Assembly: GCF_047948215.1 (NCBI RefSeq)
Contig: NC_134465.1
Coordinates: 15,334,022-15,398,021 of the forward strand
Origin: Lycorma delicatula
Lineage: Eukaryota > Arthropoda > Insecta > Hemiptera > Fulgoridae
DNA length: 64,000 nucleotides
Direction of reading: 5' to 3'
Both the position numbers and the translations under genes were made by a program. Position 1 is the stretch's first letter, and each line of letters starts with the position of its first letter. A model generated the notes under the pieces. It did not search any database and had not been told where the DNA came from. It was given only the letters and a program-made list of their open reading frames with translations. Shown here piece after piece: positions 11,571-23,084 of this stretch.

Positions 11571-12104
11571 AACTTATATTTATTTTCATATTAATACTAT
11601 ACCGAAGTAATTTTTTTTTTGTTTATCGATTATATTAGCGTATAAGTAATTTGAACAATCGTTTCGGTAATTTGAAATAAGTATCGACTTATAAGTTACG
11701 AAAAAGTAACTTAATGCGAGGTAAGATCAAATGACTGTATTGACGTTACAATATACAATATTCCGTTTGTAAAATCGAGTTATTTATTTAACTTTTATGT
11801 TTGTGATCTCGCTGATTTATTTACAATATTTTAATTATTAAATATTAATATAAGTCGATGTTTCCGTTAAACAAAAACACGTTTATTTTATTAATTAAGA
11901 TTCTATATCGAGCATTAATCGCTTCTTTTTTTCAAACGATTTAAGAAATTGTAATATACAATACAGTCATATAACATAAGTAGTTTAAACTCTCTTTTTT
12001 AGACGTAAGACTGGTTTTATACATTTGTTAATTCATTTTGCGGTAATACTTTACATCGACGCATGACATCTTTATTTTCTGTTATGAACGAGCATTAACG
12101 GCTA

Positions 12105-12230
12105 CGGTCATTAGCGCGGAGGAAATCGGTAGCGTATGAAAAGATGACATCCCTGATCGGGATTCGAACCCGGGACCTTCGCTCGAAATGCGAAGACGCT
12201 ACTTACTCGGCCGGAGAGATCGGCAAGACA
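12105..12230 (-). mobile_element. SINE-B copy 2
   Basis: The minus strand shows a tRNA-like head with B box GGTTCGAATCC (near 12160-12172), an anticodon arm (CTTCGCATTTCGAGCGAAGG) and an A-box-like region near the 12225 end. Downstream it continues TGTCATCTTTTCATACGCTACC, matching the SINE-B body. The tail is short. It differs from the other copies in the anticodon arm. Confidence 0.7.
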
Positions 12231-12439
12231 TCTTACTTGATATGCGGTAACATGTTTAAAATAAATAAATCGTCAAATACATTTCACTTCATCGCAACAG
12301 TCGTTTACCCTTGGGCAAGTCCTTTGTCTTATGTTCATCGCTGTTCTGTCTCGTCCCAGCTAAACCTTTTGATGGCATATTATAAATTTCTCGACAGCTA
12401 ATATTTCCTTTCGGATAATCTATAATTTTTTTTTCTGAC

Positions 12440-13190
12440 GCTTCTGTTTTGTCGCGGTTTCTACTGATCCTTCCAGCATCTTTCTAATCTATCCTTCTCT
12501 CCTTCCGATACGTTCTCGCCGGTTATTTTTTCTATCGCGAATTATTTTGTTACTTTCAATTCTCGTTCGTTCTCTCAATTATTTTTGTTCTTTGTTTTCT
12601 GTCCGATTAATTTTCTCCGAACGTGACTAAATTTCAAAATTTACAGACAATTTTTCCGCTTTTCTTACGGTTCATATTTCAAATCTATACCAAATGCTGT
12701 GGCTCGTTCAGCGTAATCCAAACCTAATACCGCACACGCCTTTACGCCTTTACGAGTCTAATACGACTGTTTCTTTCTATTAAATGATTCCTTAACCGTT
12801 GTTATTCTTTTTATTTCATTTTTTCTTTAATAATCTTTTGTTACCAAGGAACCTAAATAGCTTTACTGTTTTACCGTTCGATTCTTTCTTCTTCGGATTA
12901 GATATTCATCGATTTATTCTCTCCTCTCCGCATTAATGATTTTTTCTAATTATAACTTTCATTCCTCGTTCCGTCATATCGACTTGTAATTCTAAAATCA
13001 TTTTGAAGATCTGTCCTTCAATTTTGTTTTTAAAACATGTAATTCGCAAATCTTACACGATTTATATTCTCCCTTCTACGCTGATTTTTCATCTTCTTCT
13101 AGAACATTGTTAATTGTATATTTAACAAAACACGTCTAAACAAGCATTTGAGGTTAGTTAGTCCGCTTGACTTGGTTGCTTCTTTTCCTC
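12440..13190 (-). pseudogene. old LINE reverse-transcriptase relic
   Basis: The minus strand holds broken pieces of the second half of an RT. NRVRFANYMF near 13060 matches the catalytic FADD box, with both aspartates lost. It is followed by ELQVDMTERGMKVIIRKN. The downstream segment reads SYLGSLVTKD, then NEIKRITTVKESFNRKK near 12800-12850, equivalent to the YLGS..T.DG...EIK.RI..AK.AF..KK block of the family C and family A LINEs. There are many stops and small shifts. The rest, down to 12440, is lysine- and arginine-rich but not aligned. It is older than the family A copies. Confidence 0.55.
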
Positions 13191-14999
13191 GATCATATAG
13201 CTCGATTCACGATACAACGTTTCTTTTTTATACGGTATCAAACTTACAGCGATAAGCCTGTTACAGAAAAAAATATTACGAATCGTAAATGCGTTTTTGA
13301 ATTTATCGGAAAAAAATAAAAATCATCGGTAAACTTAGCGTTTAGGATAATAAATAAAATAGCTTAATTTAAAGTTTATATATATTTGTAAGTAATAAAG
13401 AATACGTATAATTAAATCCTTTCAAAATAATTCATTTTCTAATAAATTATTTTGATAAATAATTTTTAAGTCTTATAATGAGTTGTAGATTATAATTTTG
13501 GTATCTCAAAACAAGGGAAATTACATAGTATTTCTTAGGGATACAGAATCTCCCTAGCGTTTTCGGCGGAGAATCTGTGTGTTTGGATATATGTAACGAT
13601 TCGTGTAATGATGTTTTTAAAGCGAAATCGTTTTTGTTTTTAACGATAATCGCAATAATAACGTAAATAAAATAATTATTAAATAAAGTATATTATTCGA
13701 TCCGTTTAAAGTACCGATCGTTACTATTTCTTTGTAAGTAAAGATATTCACCGTGTAGTTAACCGCTTGAAAGCGGTTGTTAGACATCTGTAAGGCACTG
13801 CTGCTTGCATTTCACCAGGTTCGACATGTGTTCAGCTGATTATAAAAAGTTAAAATAATACCGCTTTATCCCAAAAGTTTCCGAATGATCTCGGCATATG
13901 AGATGATCGTTATTCTTAAACGTTATGAACTTTTTGAACACGCCGACTACAGCTGTTTAATTGTGACGTCTAAAAAGAAGGATAAAATCGAAATATTTTA
14001 CAGTTTTAACAAAAATGTAGCTACAAAAAGGTTCGTCAATTAATTATTAAAAGGTAGAACCTATTCGTTGAATTTCGTCGGTTTATTAGACTTTATCTTG
14101 TTAATTCGTCGATTTTCGAACCGTTTATTAATCCACCTCTTATTATCTACTTTCTTTTATTCTGCTTGAAGAAGAAAATTTTCTCGATTGAATCTATCCG
14201 ATAATTATTTTAAACGAAGTTATTTGTGCGTGTTCATCTAGGTGATGATTTTCGGTACCGAGAGAAAGATTCTCTCACCGGAGAATGATCTTGCAATTTT
14301 TAACCGAATGAAAGATTTTCTAACTAAAAATTTAATTTTTTAATTTCGATTTAATTTAGAAGTTAAAGAGAATAAAGATTATTAAATTTATTATCGTGAA
14401 AGATGAGAAAAGAACGAGAGAAATTTATTACTATCTAGATCTCTTCGGAGTACTGTGTGTGCTGTGAAAATAGTCTAGCGGTCACCTTCTTGTTTCGATA
14501 TTTGTTATCCGATGTTTGATGTTTAACGCCTGATTACTTATGAACGCATAGTTTTATTTAAGTCGCTAACAACTCTTTTCGTTAATGCGATAATAAACAA
14601 ACGATGAAAAAAAAATTAAGATAAAATCAGATACAAAATAAAATTAAAACCCGACTTAAAAAATACGTGTATGTAATAATTTCTAGTTTTTGAAATTTAA
14701 AGCGCAATTAAAAATCTATTTTTTTGACTTTTTTTTAAGTCGATCTTATTTTTTTTTAAAGAGTTTATTTTATTGAATTTTATTAATTTGATAACTCTTT
14801 CCTAATATCACTTAATTTTTCTACCATTATTCGACTGTATTAAACATTTTTTCCGTTAAAATTAGCATCAAATTTACGAGGAAGATGTAAAAAGCTGTAA
14901 AATATGCATTATCGTTCTATAAAATAAAAAAAAAACTAAAATAAAAACTATAATATAAAAACAACAACGACAACAAAAGATGTCATAAATCAAGTTACA
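13191..14999. other. AT-rich, apparently unique sequence
   Basis: I see no gene. There is a small hairpin AACCGCTT/AAGCGGTT near 13761-13778 and another around GAGAGAAAGATTCTCTC near 14260. Neither has a T-run or other context that gives it a role. Confidence 0.5.
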
Positions 15000-15330
15000 C
15001 CTAGTTTAGTTTAGTAAGTGACGCAATACACGGTCGGTTACTTCAGCCGATCAGCTGATTAGTTCTAACTTCTCCAGCGCACTAGCTGTATAACACTGAC
15101 AGTTGGTCGTATGACGCCAAGGTTATAAGACGTATTTAAAAAAAAATTAAAACTAGTTAAGTTTCAACTGTTAAAATTTAGTTAAACCCGTGTTTATAAT
15201 TTACATTAATTAATTATTTATACATTTTTAAGTGCGTTGTTATCGGTCATAAAAAGTGAATATTTGTGATAATTAAAAATTATAATTTTTTTTTTTTAAA
15301 TTTAGCGCGACGATTTAAAACAAAGTAAGT
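15000..15330 (+). promoter_or_regulatory. possible promoter and non-coding first exon with splice donor
   Basis: A CpG-containing stretch at 15000-15130 carries GATCAGCTGATTAG, with an E-box-type palindrome ATCAGCTGAT. About 200 bp later the sequence AAACAAAGTAAGTAAT gives a strong 5' splice donor, with GTAAGT at 15325-15330. No ATG-initiated frame of note lies between. I infer a candidate untranslated first exon; no downstream exon is visible. A donor consensus alone is common by chance in AT-rich DNA. Confidence 0.2.
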
Positions 15331-17460
15331 AATTTTATAAGTACGCTACTAGTTTTAATTAATCGATACATTGTTTGTAAAACTCGTTCATTTTTTTTCA
15401 AGTTTTGATGAAATTATGATAAAAACAAAGTATTTTTTATTCTGTATGTATTTTTTGAATTCCTTTATTATAATTATTTTAATTATACTTAAAGAGTGTA
15501 GTTTGAAACTATACAAATTACAGTAGTAGATCATTGATTGTCCGAAAATCGGTTATACAAACTTCGTCTTAAAAAATTAAATCTTTATACACTTTTCTAA
15601 AACTGTACTTTGAATCGAACGTAAATTTATAAAACGTTTACATATATCTTTTTACGTACGCTTTAATACAATATTATACGCTATATTTTTAATTTCTGGT
15701 TTTTATAATACAAATTAGATTAGATTTACCAAATTTAATAAATGAAAAAGAGTGAAAAAATTAAGAGAGTCTCAAATCAACCCGTCCTACGTCTGGGTAT
15801 TTTATTTTGTTACGTTGATTTCAATGAATGTTTTTTCCTTTATGAGAATCCCAGTCCCTAAGTTATTTTACTTCAAATATCTTAAATTTTTATACGAAAA
15901 TTCATACGGTGTCATATACGTGATTTGTTTGCACTCTGATTTTTTGTTTACCGTAATCATATCGCGTATTATTGTAATACGTTCTGGTGTTTAAATTATT
16001 TTCATACGACGAATTTTTTAGATAATCTCGCTAAATTTTTATTAAATTATCCTAATTATGAATACTAAATTTAACTAATACTTTATATGAATATATATAA
16101 ATAAACATAAGTTACTTGGTAATTGTTTTTAATTTGGCACCGCTTTAGAGAAATCCAAATGCAAAAAAAGTTAGAAAAGCATTATTTTATTTCTTATAGG
16201 AAGTTTTTTTTTTCTTTGAAAGGGGGTTTATTTTTTATTTTTTTTATATAATATTTTTAAATTAAAAAAAATCGTTAGGAGAATTTAAAATAAAAATGAA
16301 AAAATTTTTTCTTTTAATCTAACGAATTATATGAAAATAGTTGTAAAAGTCAAAACGTTAAAATCTATCTTTATTTTAAGTTATTTATTTTGACCGTCCA
16401 CAAATGCAGACCGTAACGCAAAAAACAGACAGGTTTACTGACATCTAGCATTCACCTATCAGCAGAAATATGTTTATCAAATGCATACAAAACAGTTTAA
16501 ATTTTATTATACAATTTTTTTTTATTATAAGCAAATTAGTTAAATAAAATAAGGAAATTTATCTGGTTAATTTTATAATTATCAGGGCGTATTGAATTAA
16601 ATAAATTATTAATTCATTAACGCTATGTAATTAATTGAATAATAAGAAAAAAATATACAATAATAAAATTTATAAATCGTATTAAACTTATCGATATAAT
16701 AAAATAATTTCACGTTTGTTACTATTTATGCATTACTCAACATAAAACGGCTAAGTTTTAATAAAATAATATAATAAAATAAACGTAATACATTCAACAT
16801 CTATCAAAACCGGCAAAGGGTCATAATTTTCTCGGGTTGGCCCTTGAGAAATTTTTTATTTTAGATTTGCTATAGGGTTTTGAAATATTAATGACTTAAT
16901 TATTGTGCGATATTTAGAGTACGATTGCGCGAAAAAGATCAAAATGTTCAGTAAAAACATTTGATCCGATCCGATATCCTTAATGAAATGACATCATCGA
17001 TGACGTTACATCAAAATCATACAATATTTAGAGAATGATTTGTAAGAACAAAAGTTTTAGTTACAAACTTTGGATTCCATTTGATTCCGTTACTTGATAG
17101 TTAAATCGTACAACATTTTTAATTACAAGCGCTATTTGAAAAACAGATAAAATATCAGAAATTATAAAAAAAAATCCAAAAACAAGTCGGTCCCATAGGA
17201 TCCCTGTTTCAGAAACTTCCCGTACCGTCTATATTAATAGTAATAGAGTTCCTTATTTTTAATCTGGAATATTAAATTTAAAAAAATATTTTAAAGATAT
17301 TAAGAGCCCCGATATTTTCAGCTCCATTGTGTTTTGGACCTTAAACGTTTATTTATTTCAGAAATTATGGAAAATCCGTGATTCATTCGTTTCCAAAAAG
17401 CAAAATTTTATTCGATCGCTATTCTTCTTTATATGTATGTTTCTGAAGCAGTAGTAGAAT
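15331..17460. other. AT-rich stretch without a supported gene
   Basis: An open frame at 15752-15994 (80 codons) is rich in F, Y, I and V and lies in AT-rich DNA. It has no motif and I do not support it. The part from 16790 to 17460 has mixed composition and could be an old repeat, but I found no second copy in the window. Confidence 0.4.
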
Positions 17461-17890
17461 TACAGTCGGAAATGTAGACGCCGACGGGGAAAATTGGCGT
17501 CCCCACCGCCCTAGTCTCTGCAGCTTTTTTTCCCACTACATACCGAGCTGTTGAACCTTTTGTATCGCACAAAGAACACTACGCGAATTATAACTTATAC
17601 CCTTACATAGCGACACGAAAACATCTTACGCTATTTCTTTTTACACTTATAATCGTAAGTGTTGCGACACCTTATGAAACGCAACCGTAACTCGAGATGA
17701 AAACTTAGGTGCCGATGGGTGGATCACTCTACGTAGCGAGTCTCAAACGATGTCCTCTGGGCGCCAGGGTAAACTCGGTTGTATGCAACCCTAGTTCCAG
17801 TACGCGCGCGCACTGCTGGAACGGTCCGTTAAATTGCCATTACTCGTGGGTACCGTACGGCAGTCCCGATTAAAGTCGGTAGTTGTCAGT
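17461..17890. other. GC/CpG-richer block, unidentified
   Basis: Composition rises sharply here, for example GCCGACGGGGAAAATTGG near 17480 and GTACGCGCGCGCACTG near 17801. A GTTCCAG...CTGGAAC 7-bp stem flanks the GCGCGC core. No long open frame is present on either strand. It could be a repeat-derived UTR or an unmethylated regulatory patch; I cannot choose. Confidence 0.3.
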
Positions 17891-18038
17891 CCGCTATAAA
17901 AAAATCTAAAAACCAAGGAAATTGAAGAGACTTCGACCGAAGTTGTCACACTAGGATGCGTCTAACAAATAGAAACAAGAGATGTGCGGGGAAAATTTAC
18001 AAGCGTACGGTTTCTTGTAGTTAATTATAACGAGGAAG

Positions 18039-18340
18039 ACCCACCGGGTTGGTCTAGTGGTTAACGCGTCTTCCCAAATCAGCTGATTTGGAAGTCGACA
18101 GTTACAGCGTTCAAGTCCTAATAAAGCTAGATATTTTTACATCGATTTGAATACTAGATCGTGGATACCGGTCTTCTTTGGTGGTTGGGTTTCAATTAAC
18201 CACACATCTCAGGTATGATCGAACTGAGAATGTACAAGACTACACTTCATTTACACTCATACATATCATCCTCATTCATCCTCTGAAGAATTATCTAAAC
18301 GGTAGTTACCGGAGGCTAAACAGGAAAAAGAAAGAAAAAG
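18039..18340 (+). mobile_element. SINE-A copy, full length
   Basis: The tRNA-like head begins ACCCACCGGGTTGGTCTAGTGG, with A box TGGTCTAGTGG and B box GTTCAAGTCC near 18110. The body has GATTTGAATACTAGATCGTGG, GTTTCAATTAACCACACATC and CATATCATCCTCATTCATCC, and ends with CTAAACAGGAAAAAGAAAG. An 18-bp perfect palindrome, CCAAATCAGCTGATTTGG (18074-18091), stands where the anticodon arm should be. I could not find a clean target duplication. It is the reference copy for the family in this window. Confidence 0.9.
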
Positions 18341-18582
18341 GGATCGCGCCTTGCTGATTGAAGTGTGTAGTGTATATTAATGCCGAAAATTCCAAACTGT
18401 TGAGAGTAGTAAAGCCCAATACACTAAACTTCATCAAGGAAGTGATGTTTGCCGTTGCTTGGCCGCTATTGAATTAGCGGAAATATCACCGCAGTCAGCC
18501 ACTTTAGCTGTTCAGGATTAGTTAGAGCAAGTTGGGAGAATAGTGTTGGTGTATCGACGTCTTTACTTGACGTCGATAATTA

Positions 18583-18960
18583 TTACTTGACCCCTTTACT
18601 TGACGTCGGACATTTATCAGTCCGACTGTTCCTTACGATATAAAAGTCGGTTACCTTTCTGTCCGCGTTCGACCATATATACCAAATCTCAGTCGCTGCT
18701 TCTAGCGTCAAGGTTTTGTCACACCAAAATTGGTTCCAAAAAGGAACAGATTTTTGCATGTTGGATACATGATTATAGCGCATGCGCTTAAATGGAAAAA
18801 TGTATAAACTGTAAAGTTCAACACCCGGCAAGCTCTCGGGAATTTTGCTTAATAAGTTTTCCTCATTTTTTTGGATTTCTTTTAATAGGCTTGTTATCAT
18901 CGTGAAACATTCTGCAGCATACAACGCTTCTCTGGACGTTTTCTTGACGGCGATTAAAAT
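18583..18960 (-). other. unrecognised open frame of about 125 codons
   Basis: The frame is open on the minus strand from a stop near 18965 to the stop at 18583, but has no ATG at its beginning; the first good ATG is internal. Residues look protein-like, for example REALYAAECFTMITSLLKEI, EENLLSKIPESLPGVELYS and TLEAATEIWYIWSNADRK, with fewer low-complexity runs than other frames nearby. No family comes to mind. The lower end contains two copies of TTTACTTGACGTCG (18559-18574 and 18595-18609). It could be an exon, a relic of a mobile-element protein, or chance. Confidence 0.25.
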
Positions 18961-19390
18961 GTTTTAATTTTACATTTATAGTTTTATTTGTCTATACGAT
19001 AGGTGAATTTTATTCTGTTCGCCCGGTTTTTTGGTTTTTTTTTACCGTTTCATTCTGTAGTTTCCCCCATCATCGGAAAATATTTTTTACTTCTATTTTT
19101 TCATACCTGATTTTGAAAAAAAGTCGGGGCGTTTGTTATATTTGTCATATTTTTTACGATTTCAAGAGATATGTGTGGGCGTACTCTTTCTGCAATTTAT
19201 TGAAATATGTTTTTTGCCTCTTCTTATTTTGGAATCGTCTTATATTATTATTACAATTGTTTTTGTGAACTGCATTCTGAGCGAGGAAATGTAAAAAATT
19301 TATTGCCACTTACTTTCTGATTTGGATAAAATAAAAAGAATTAATTATCTTTTCAAATTTTTTAGTAATAAAATTTAATTAATTTAAAAA

Positions 19391-19392
19391 AA

Positions 19393-19428
<36 letters not shown>

Positions 19429-19460
19429 TCGAGTGTGTGTGTACATATATATGTACACAC
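19391..19460. repeat. TA microsatellite with a perfect palindrome
   Basis: A TA run occupies 19396-19427. A perfect 24-bp palindrome follows at 19437-19460, a GTGTGT arm around an ACATATATATGT centre. It is likely a product of microsatellite expansion. Confidence 0.85.
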
Positions 19461-19799
19461 CCACAATATATACTAAAATTACACAATATTTTGTAAGTAA
19501 TAAAAATAAACAAATATTTACGTAGAAATCAGAAATCTTAACCGTAATTCATCAGCTGTATAAAATGATTTTAAATATTTTCTGTTTTTATCAGTGTGTT
19601 TCTTTTATAACCGTTAATCTTATTAAGATTAATTGCTACCCAATTAAATGCTACTTACGATAAACGATATAGAAAGTATCCCAGACTTATATAATTAACT
19701 TTTATTAAATCTCAAATCCATTAAAATATAAACTTTTTTAAAACTTAAGTAGTAACTTCTCTGATTATCTAGTTATTCTGTACGTAGTAAACTACATAA

Positions 19800-20745
19800 G
19801 ACAAAGTATGCGAGTCTCATAAAATTTTTTCACGTATGGGGTTTTTCAGTGCTTGACATTTTTCACGATCTTCTCTAACCAAAAAATAATTTAGTTTTAG
19901 AATTAAAAGATTGTACGTACAGATGTTTTTTTATGAATCGATAAACATTTTGTATACAATTAATTCTTATTCTGTAACTTTATAATTACATTATACGTGC
20001 TTGATTTAATACATAAATGTCGGCTTGTATTTTTTTTATATCTGCACACCGGCTAGAAGAATTTGTATAATAATTTGGTACGATGATTTCCGTATTTGTC
20101 GCATCGATTCCGATTAATCTTCGTCATTGTTTCGGATACAATTATAATTTCGGTTAAGGAGACGGAGATGTAGGGACTTCATGGGTTCCGTATCTCAAAA
20201 TTTTATTCTAACTTTAAGTAAATTTTTTTACGTAACAAAATTCCTATGATGTAGCTAAAATATTTTCTGGTGGTGTATGATCTTATTTAAATCCTAAAAA
20301 AGGGGTGGGGGAAAACCTTTTTCGTTTTTTACTTATGTCACCATGTGTTATAAATATTTGAGCGGTTTAATTCAGCGGTGGGTAAAATAGGCCTAATTTT
20401 TAAAAAAAAATTATTAGTTATCATTTTACTTGGTGTTTTCAGAATTGAATGAGCCGATTTCTATGACTTTTTTTTTACAGTGACTTCTGAATGTGGAGCA
20501 CAGTTTAATGTGGAGCTGCGGTAACAGTTTAATTTCTCGTTTAACTTTGGTCTCAGTTGGTCAAGAGGAAAAGAGAGATATGATCACTGTGAGTTCCGTA
20601 TTTCGAAATTTTACTCGAAGAATAGTCATTATTTATCAAATTCATTACTCACATACTTACATAGTATGATATTCCTCTTAATTTTTTTCCTAAGTAGGAA
20701 TCTGTCGAGGGGAAAACCCTTAGTAGACGGAGTCGATAATTTCGA
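19800..20745 (+). repeat. dispersed repeat family E, copy and partial copy
   Basis: The stretch at 20385-20745 repeats the landmarks of the 3890-4215 copy: GCCTAATTTTT, TTTTCAGA, an AAGAGAGATATGATCACTG block then TTTCGAAATTTTACTCG, and CCTAAGTAGGAATCTGTCGAGG at the end. The segment 20150-20300 repeats the middle block (GGAGATGTAGGGACTTCATG, then GTATCTCAAAATTTTATTC). The element may therefore be internally tandem. It has no coding capacity and no recognised family. Confidence 0.45.
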
Positions 20746-20905
20746 TAATTTTTCCGGATAAATCCAAATCCTTACAAAAATTCATTTTTGAAATATCTAT
20801 CTATAATAAAACGTCTACATGGTTATTCCCGGATGCGTGTATTTTTCGAATGGATTCAAGATGTTCGGTTTTATTTTTTATTTAAGAAAATTTGTTATCT
20901 TTTTA

Positions 20906-22745
20906 CTTCCTTGTACGAAGTAAAGGAAGTATTGTGATCGCGAAAAAATTCGATTTTTAGATTACAACGGAACTATTCATTTTGACCTTCCTTGAATCAA
21001 TTTTGACTAGTTTTGGCGTGACATCTGTACGTTCGTATATATCTCGCATAACTCAAAAACGTTTAGCCGTAGGATGTTAAAATTTTGGATCCAGGACTCC
21101 TGTAACATCTAGTTGTGTACCTTCCTTTTTGATTGCAATCGAACGAACCAAAAGTGTCCAAAAAAAGCTCAAAATCCAAAAGAAAATTGGATTTGACGTT
21201 TTCTTACCTGCAGTAATCAGCCCTCACTGAGAGCTTTGCAACGATATATAATAAATCGTTCATATCTTTATTGGTTTCGGAGTTACAGCCAAATAAAATT
21301 TTAATTAATGAAATATTTGATTCTCACAAGGGGAAGGTACATCGGTTCGAATCCGACTTCATCTCCTTTTTTTTAACTTAATTTTTTACATTTAAATATA
21401 TTGATTGTTTTACAATTATTAACCTCTGATTGTAAAAAAAAAAACTTTTACGATAAATAATAATTCAATAACAGTAAAAAAAAATATGAAGAAAAATCAG
21501 AAGTTATTAGTAAAATAAAATTTTATGTACTTTTAAAAATGTGTATATGTAATTTAATAGGCGTTCATGGAAGTCATATGGTGTCCACATCAAATTTTTT
21601 CATTAAAAAAAAAATCGTAACGGAAATGAACCTTTCAAAATAAAATACTGCTTTCACATAAAAATATCACCACTTTTTAAAAATGCATAAACATTTTCGT
21701 GTATCCTTTTATTATAATATTAATTTTTATGCGTTTATTAATATTATTTTTTTTTATGTTAAATAATTGAAAGAAACTGCGAATAACTCTTATTTTTCGT
21801 TAGCGTCATAATGTACAATTAAATGCTTTTTCAGTTATGTTTATCATAACACAGTTTTGTTTTAACAAAACTATCAGGTTATGTTCATCAGTTTGAGGAT
21901 AAAAGGCTTCAGACCATACAAAACAAATTTAAAAAAAAAACCACTAAGGAGAGTAAAATAGATTGATTCGGCATAAAAATGAATTGGATCAGCCCATTGT
22001 AATAGGGCACAACGAGAAGTAAGGGGTTCAATCAAATACGTCAGATGACAAAATTTTATAATAAAAAATCTTATGTGGACACCACATAACTTCCTTGCAA
22101 ATCACCACGCCTATTAAATTACATATACAATTTTTTTTTAAAATGAAAAATACATGAAATTTTATTTCATTAATAACTTCGGATATTTTTTCATTAAAAA
22201 AATTTTTATTTTATTGTTATAAGTTAATTATTATTTATCGTAAATATTTTTTTACAATCACAGGTTAATAATTATTAATAAACCAATATATTTAAATTAA
22301 AAAAAAAAGTTAAAGATAAGGAGATGAAGTCGGATTCGAACCGATGTACCTTCCCCTTGTAAGATCCAAATATTTCATTAATTAAAATTTTATTTGACTA
22401 TAACCCTGAAACCAATAAAGATACTACCTCTTATTTTATATCGTTGAAAAGTCAGGGCTTACTACTGCAGATAAGAAAAAGTTCAAAATCAAGTTTGTTT
22501 TGGATTTTGGGCTTTTTGGACACTTGATTCTGTCGATTGCAATCAAAACGGGAGGTAATGCAAAATTTCAACACCCTACGGCTACGTTTTTTTGAGTTAT
22601 GCGAGATACATACGTAGATGCGTACAGACATCACGCCGAACTAGTCAAAAGATTCAGGGATGGTCAAAATGCATATTTTCCTTGAAATCTGGAAAGCGAA
22701 ATTTTTCGCGATCACAATACTTCCTTTACATCGTACAAGGAAATA
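20906..22745. mobile_element. fold-back element of family D with arms of about 690 bp
   Basis: Arm 1 (20906-21600, plus) and arm 2 (22057-22745, minus) are inverted copies of one sequence, about 80-85 percent alike by eye. The outer end is TTCCTTGTACGA.GTAAAGGA, then AGTATTGTGATCGCGAAAAA. The inner end is TTTAATAGGCG.....AAGGAAGT followed by TGGTGTCCACAT. Each arm has a near-identical block GGGGAAGGTACATCGGTTCG with AATCCGACTTCATCTCC (21340-21369 and 22322-22352), which looks like a tRNA T arm with a B box and is followed by a T run. The spacer (21601-22056) has no open frame. Single arms occur at 23.1, 32.6, 53.1 and 55.2 kb, so the arm is itself a repeat unit. Confidence 0.75.
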
Positions 22746-22778
22746 AAAAACATTCTAGTTATTTAATTCTCCTTTAGT

Positions 22779-22794
22779 CTTTCTCTCTCTTCTC

Positions 22795-22828
<34 letters not shown>

Positions 22829-22853
22829 TCTCTCTTTCTCTGTATGTGTGTGT
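22779..22853. repeat. TC microsatellite
   Basis: Long CT runs interrupted by ATCA and TTTC end in a short GT run. They directly follow the fold-back element. The open minus-strand frame across it encodes only E and R runs and is not a gene. Confidence 0.9.
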
Positions 22854-23084
22854 TTTAAACTTCGTACTCGGCAAAACTTTTCATTTTCATTATTCAGAAA
22901 TAATTCAAAATAGTTCATTTTATTGTGGCAGTATATATTTTTATTGCTGATCATTTTTTATAGAAAAAAGATTATAGTTGCAGTTTTCTATGAAGATTTC
23001 GCTATTAAAAAAATTGTTTTTGAAAGAATAGAATGACTTTTTTTGTATGAAATAAATAGAAATTTATTTTTATAAAATTTTATC

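Noticed and set aside
21330..21370. A tRNA gene around the GGTTCGAATCC motif
   Set aside because: No 5' half, A box or matching acceptor stem is visible, and the block recurs inside every longer family D copy.
22763..22954. Minus-strand R/E-rich protein
   Set aside because: It translates the TC microsatellite; no motif or homologue pattern.
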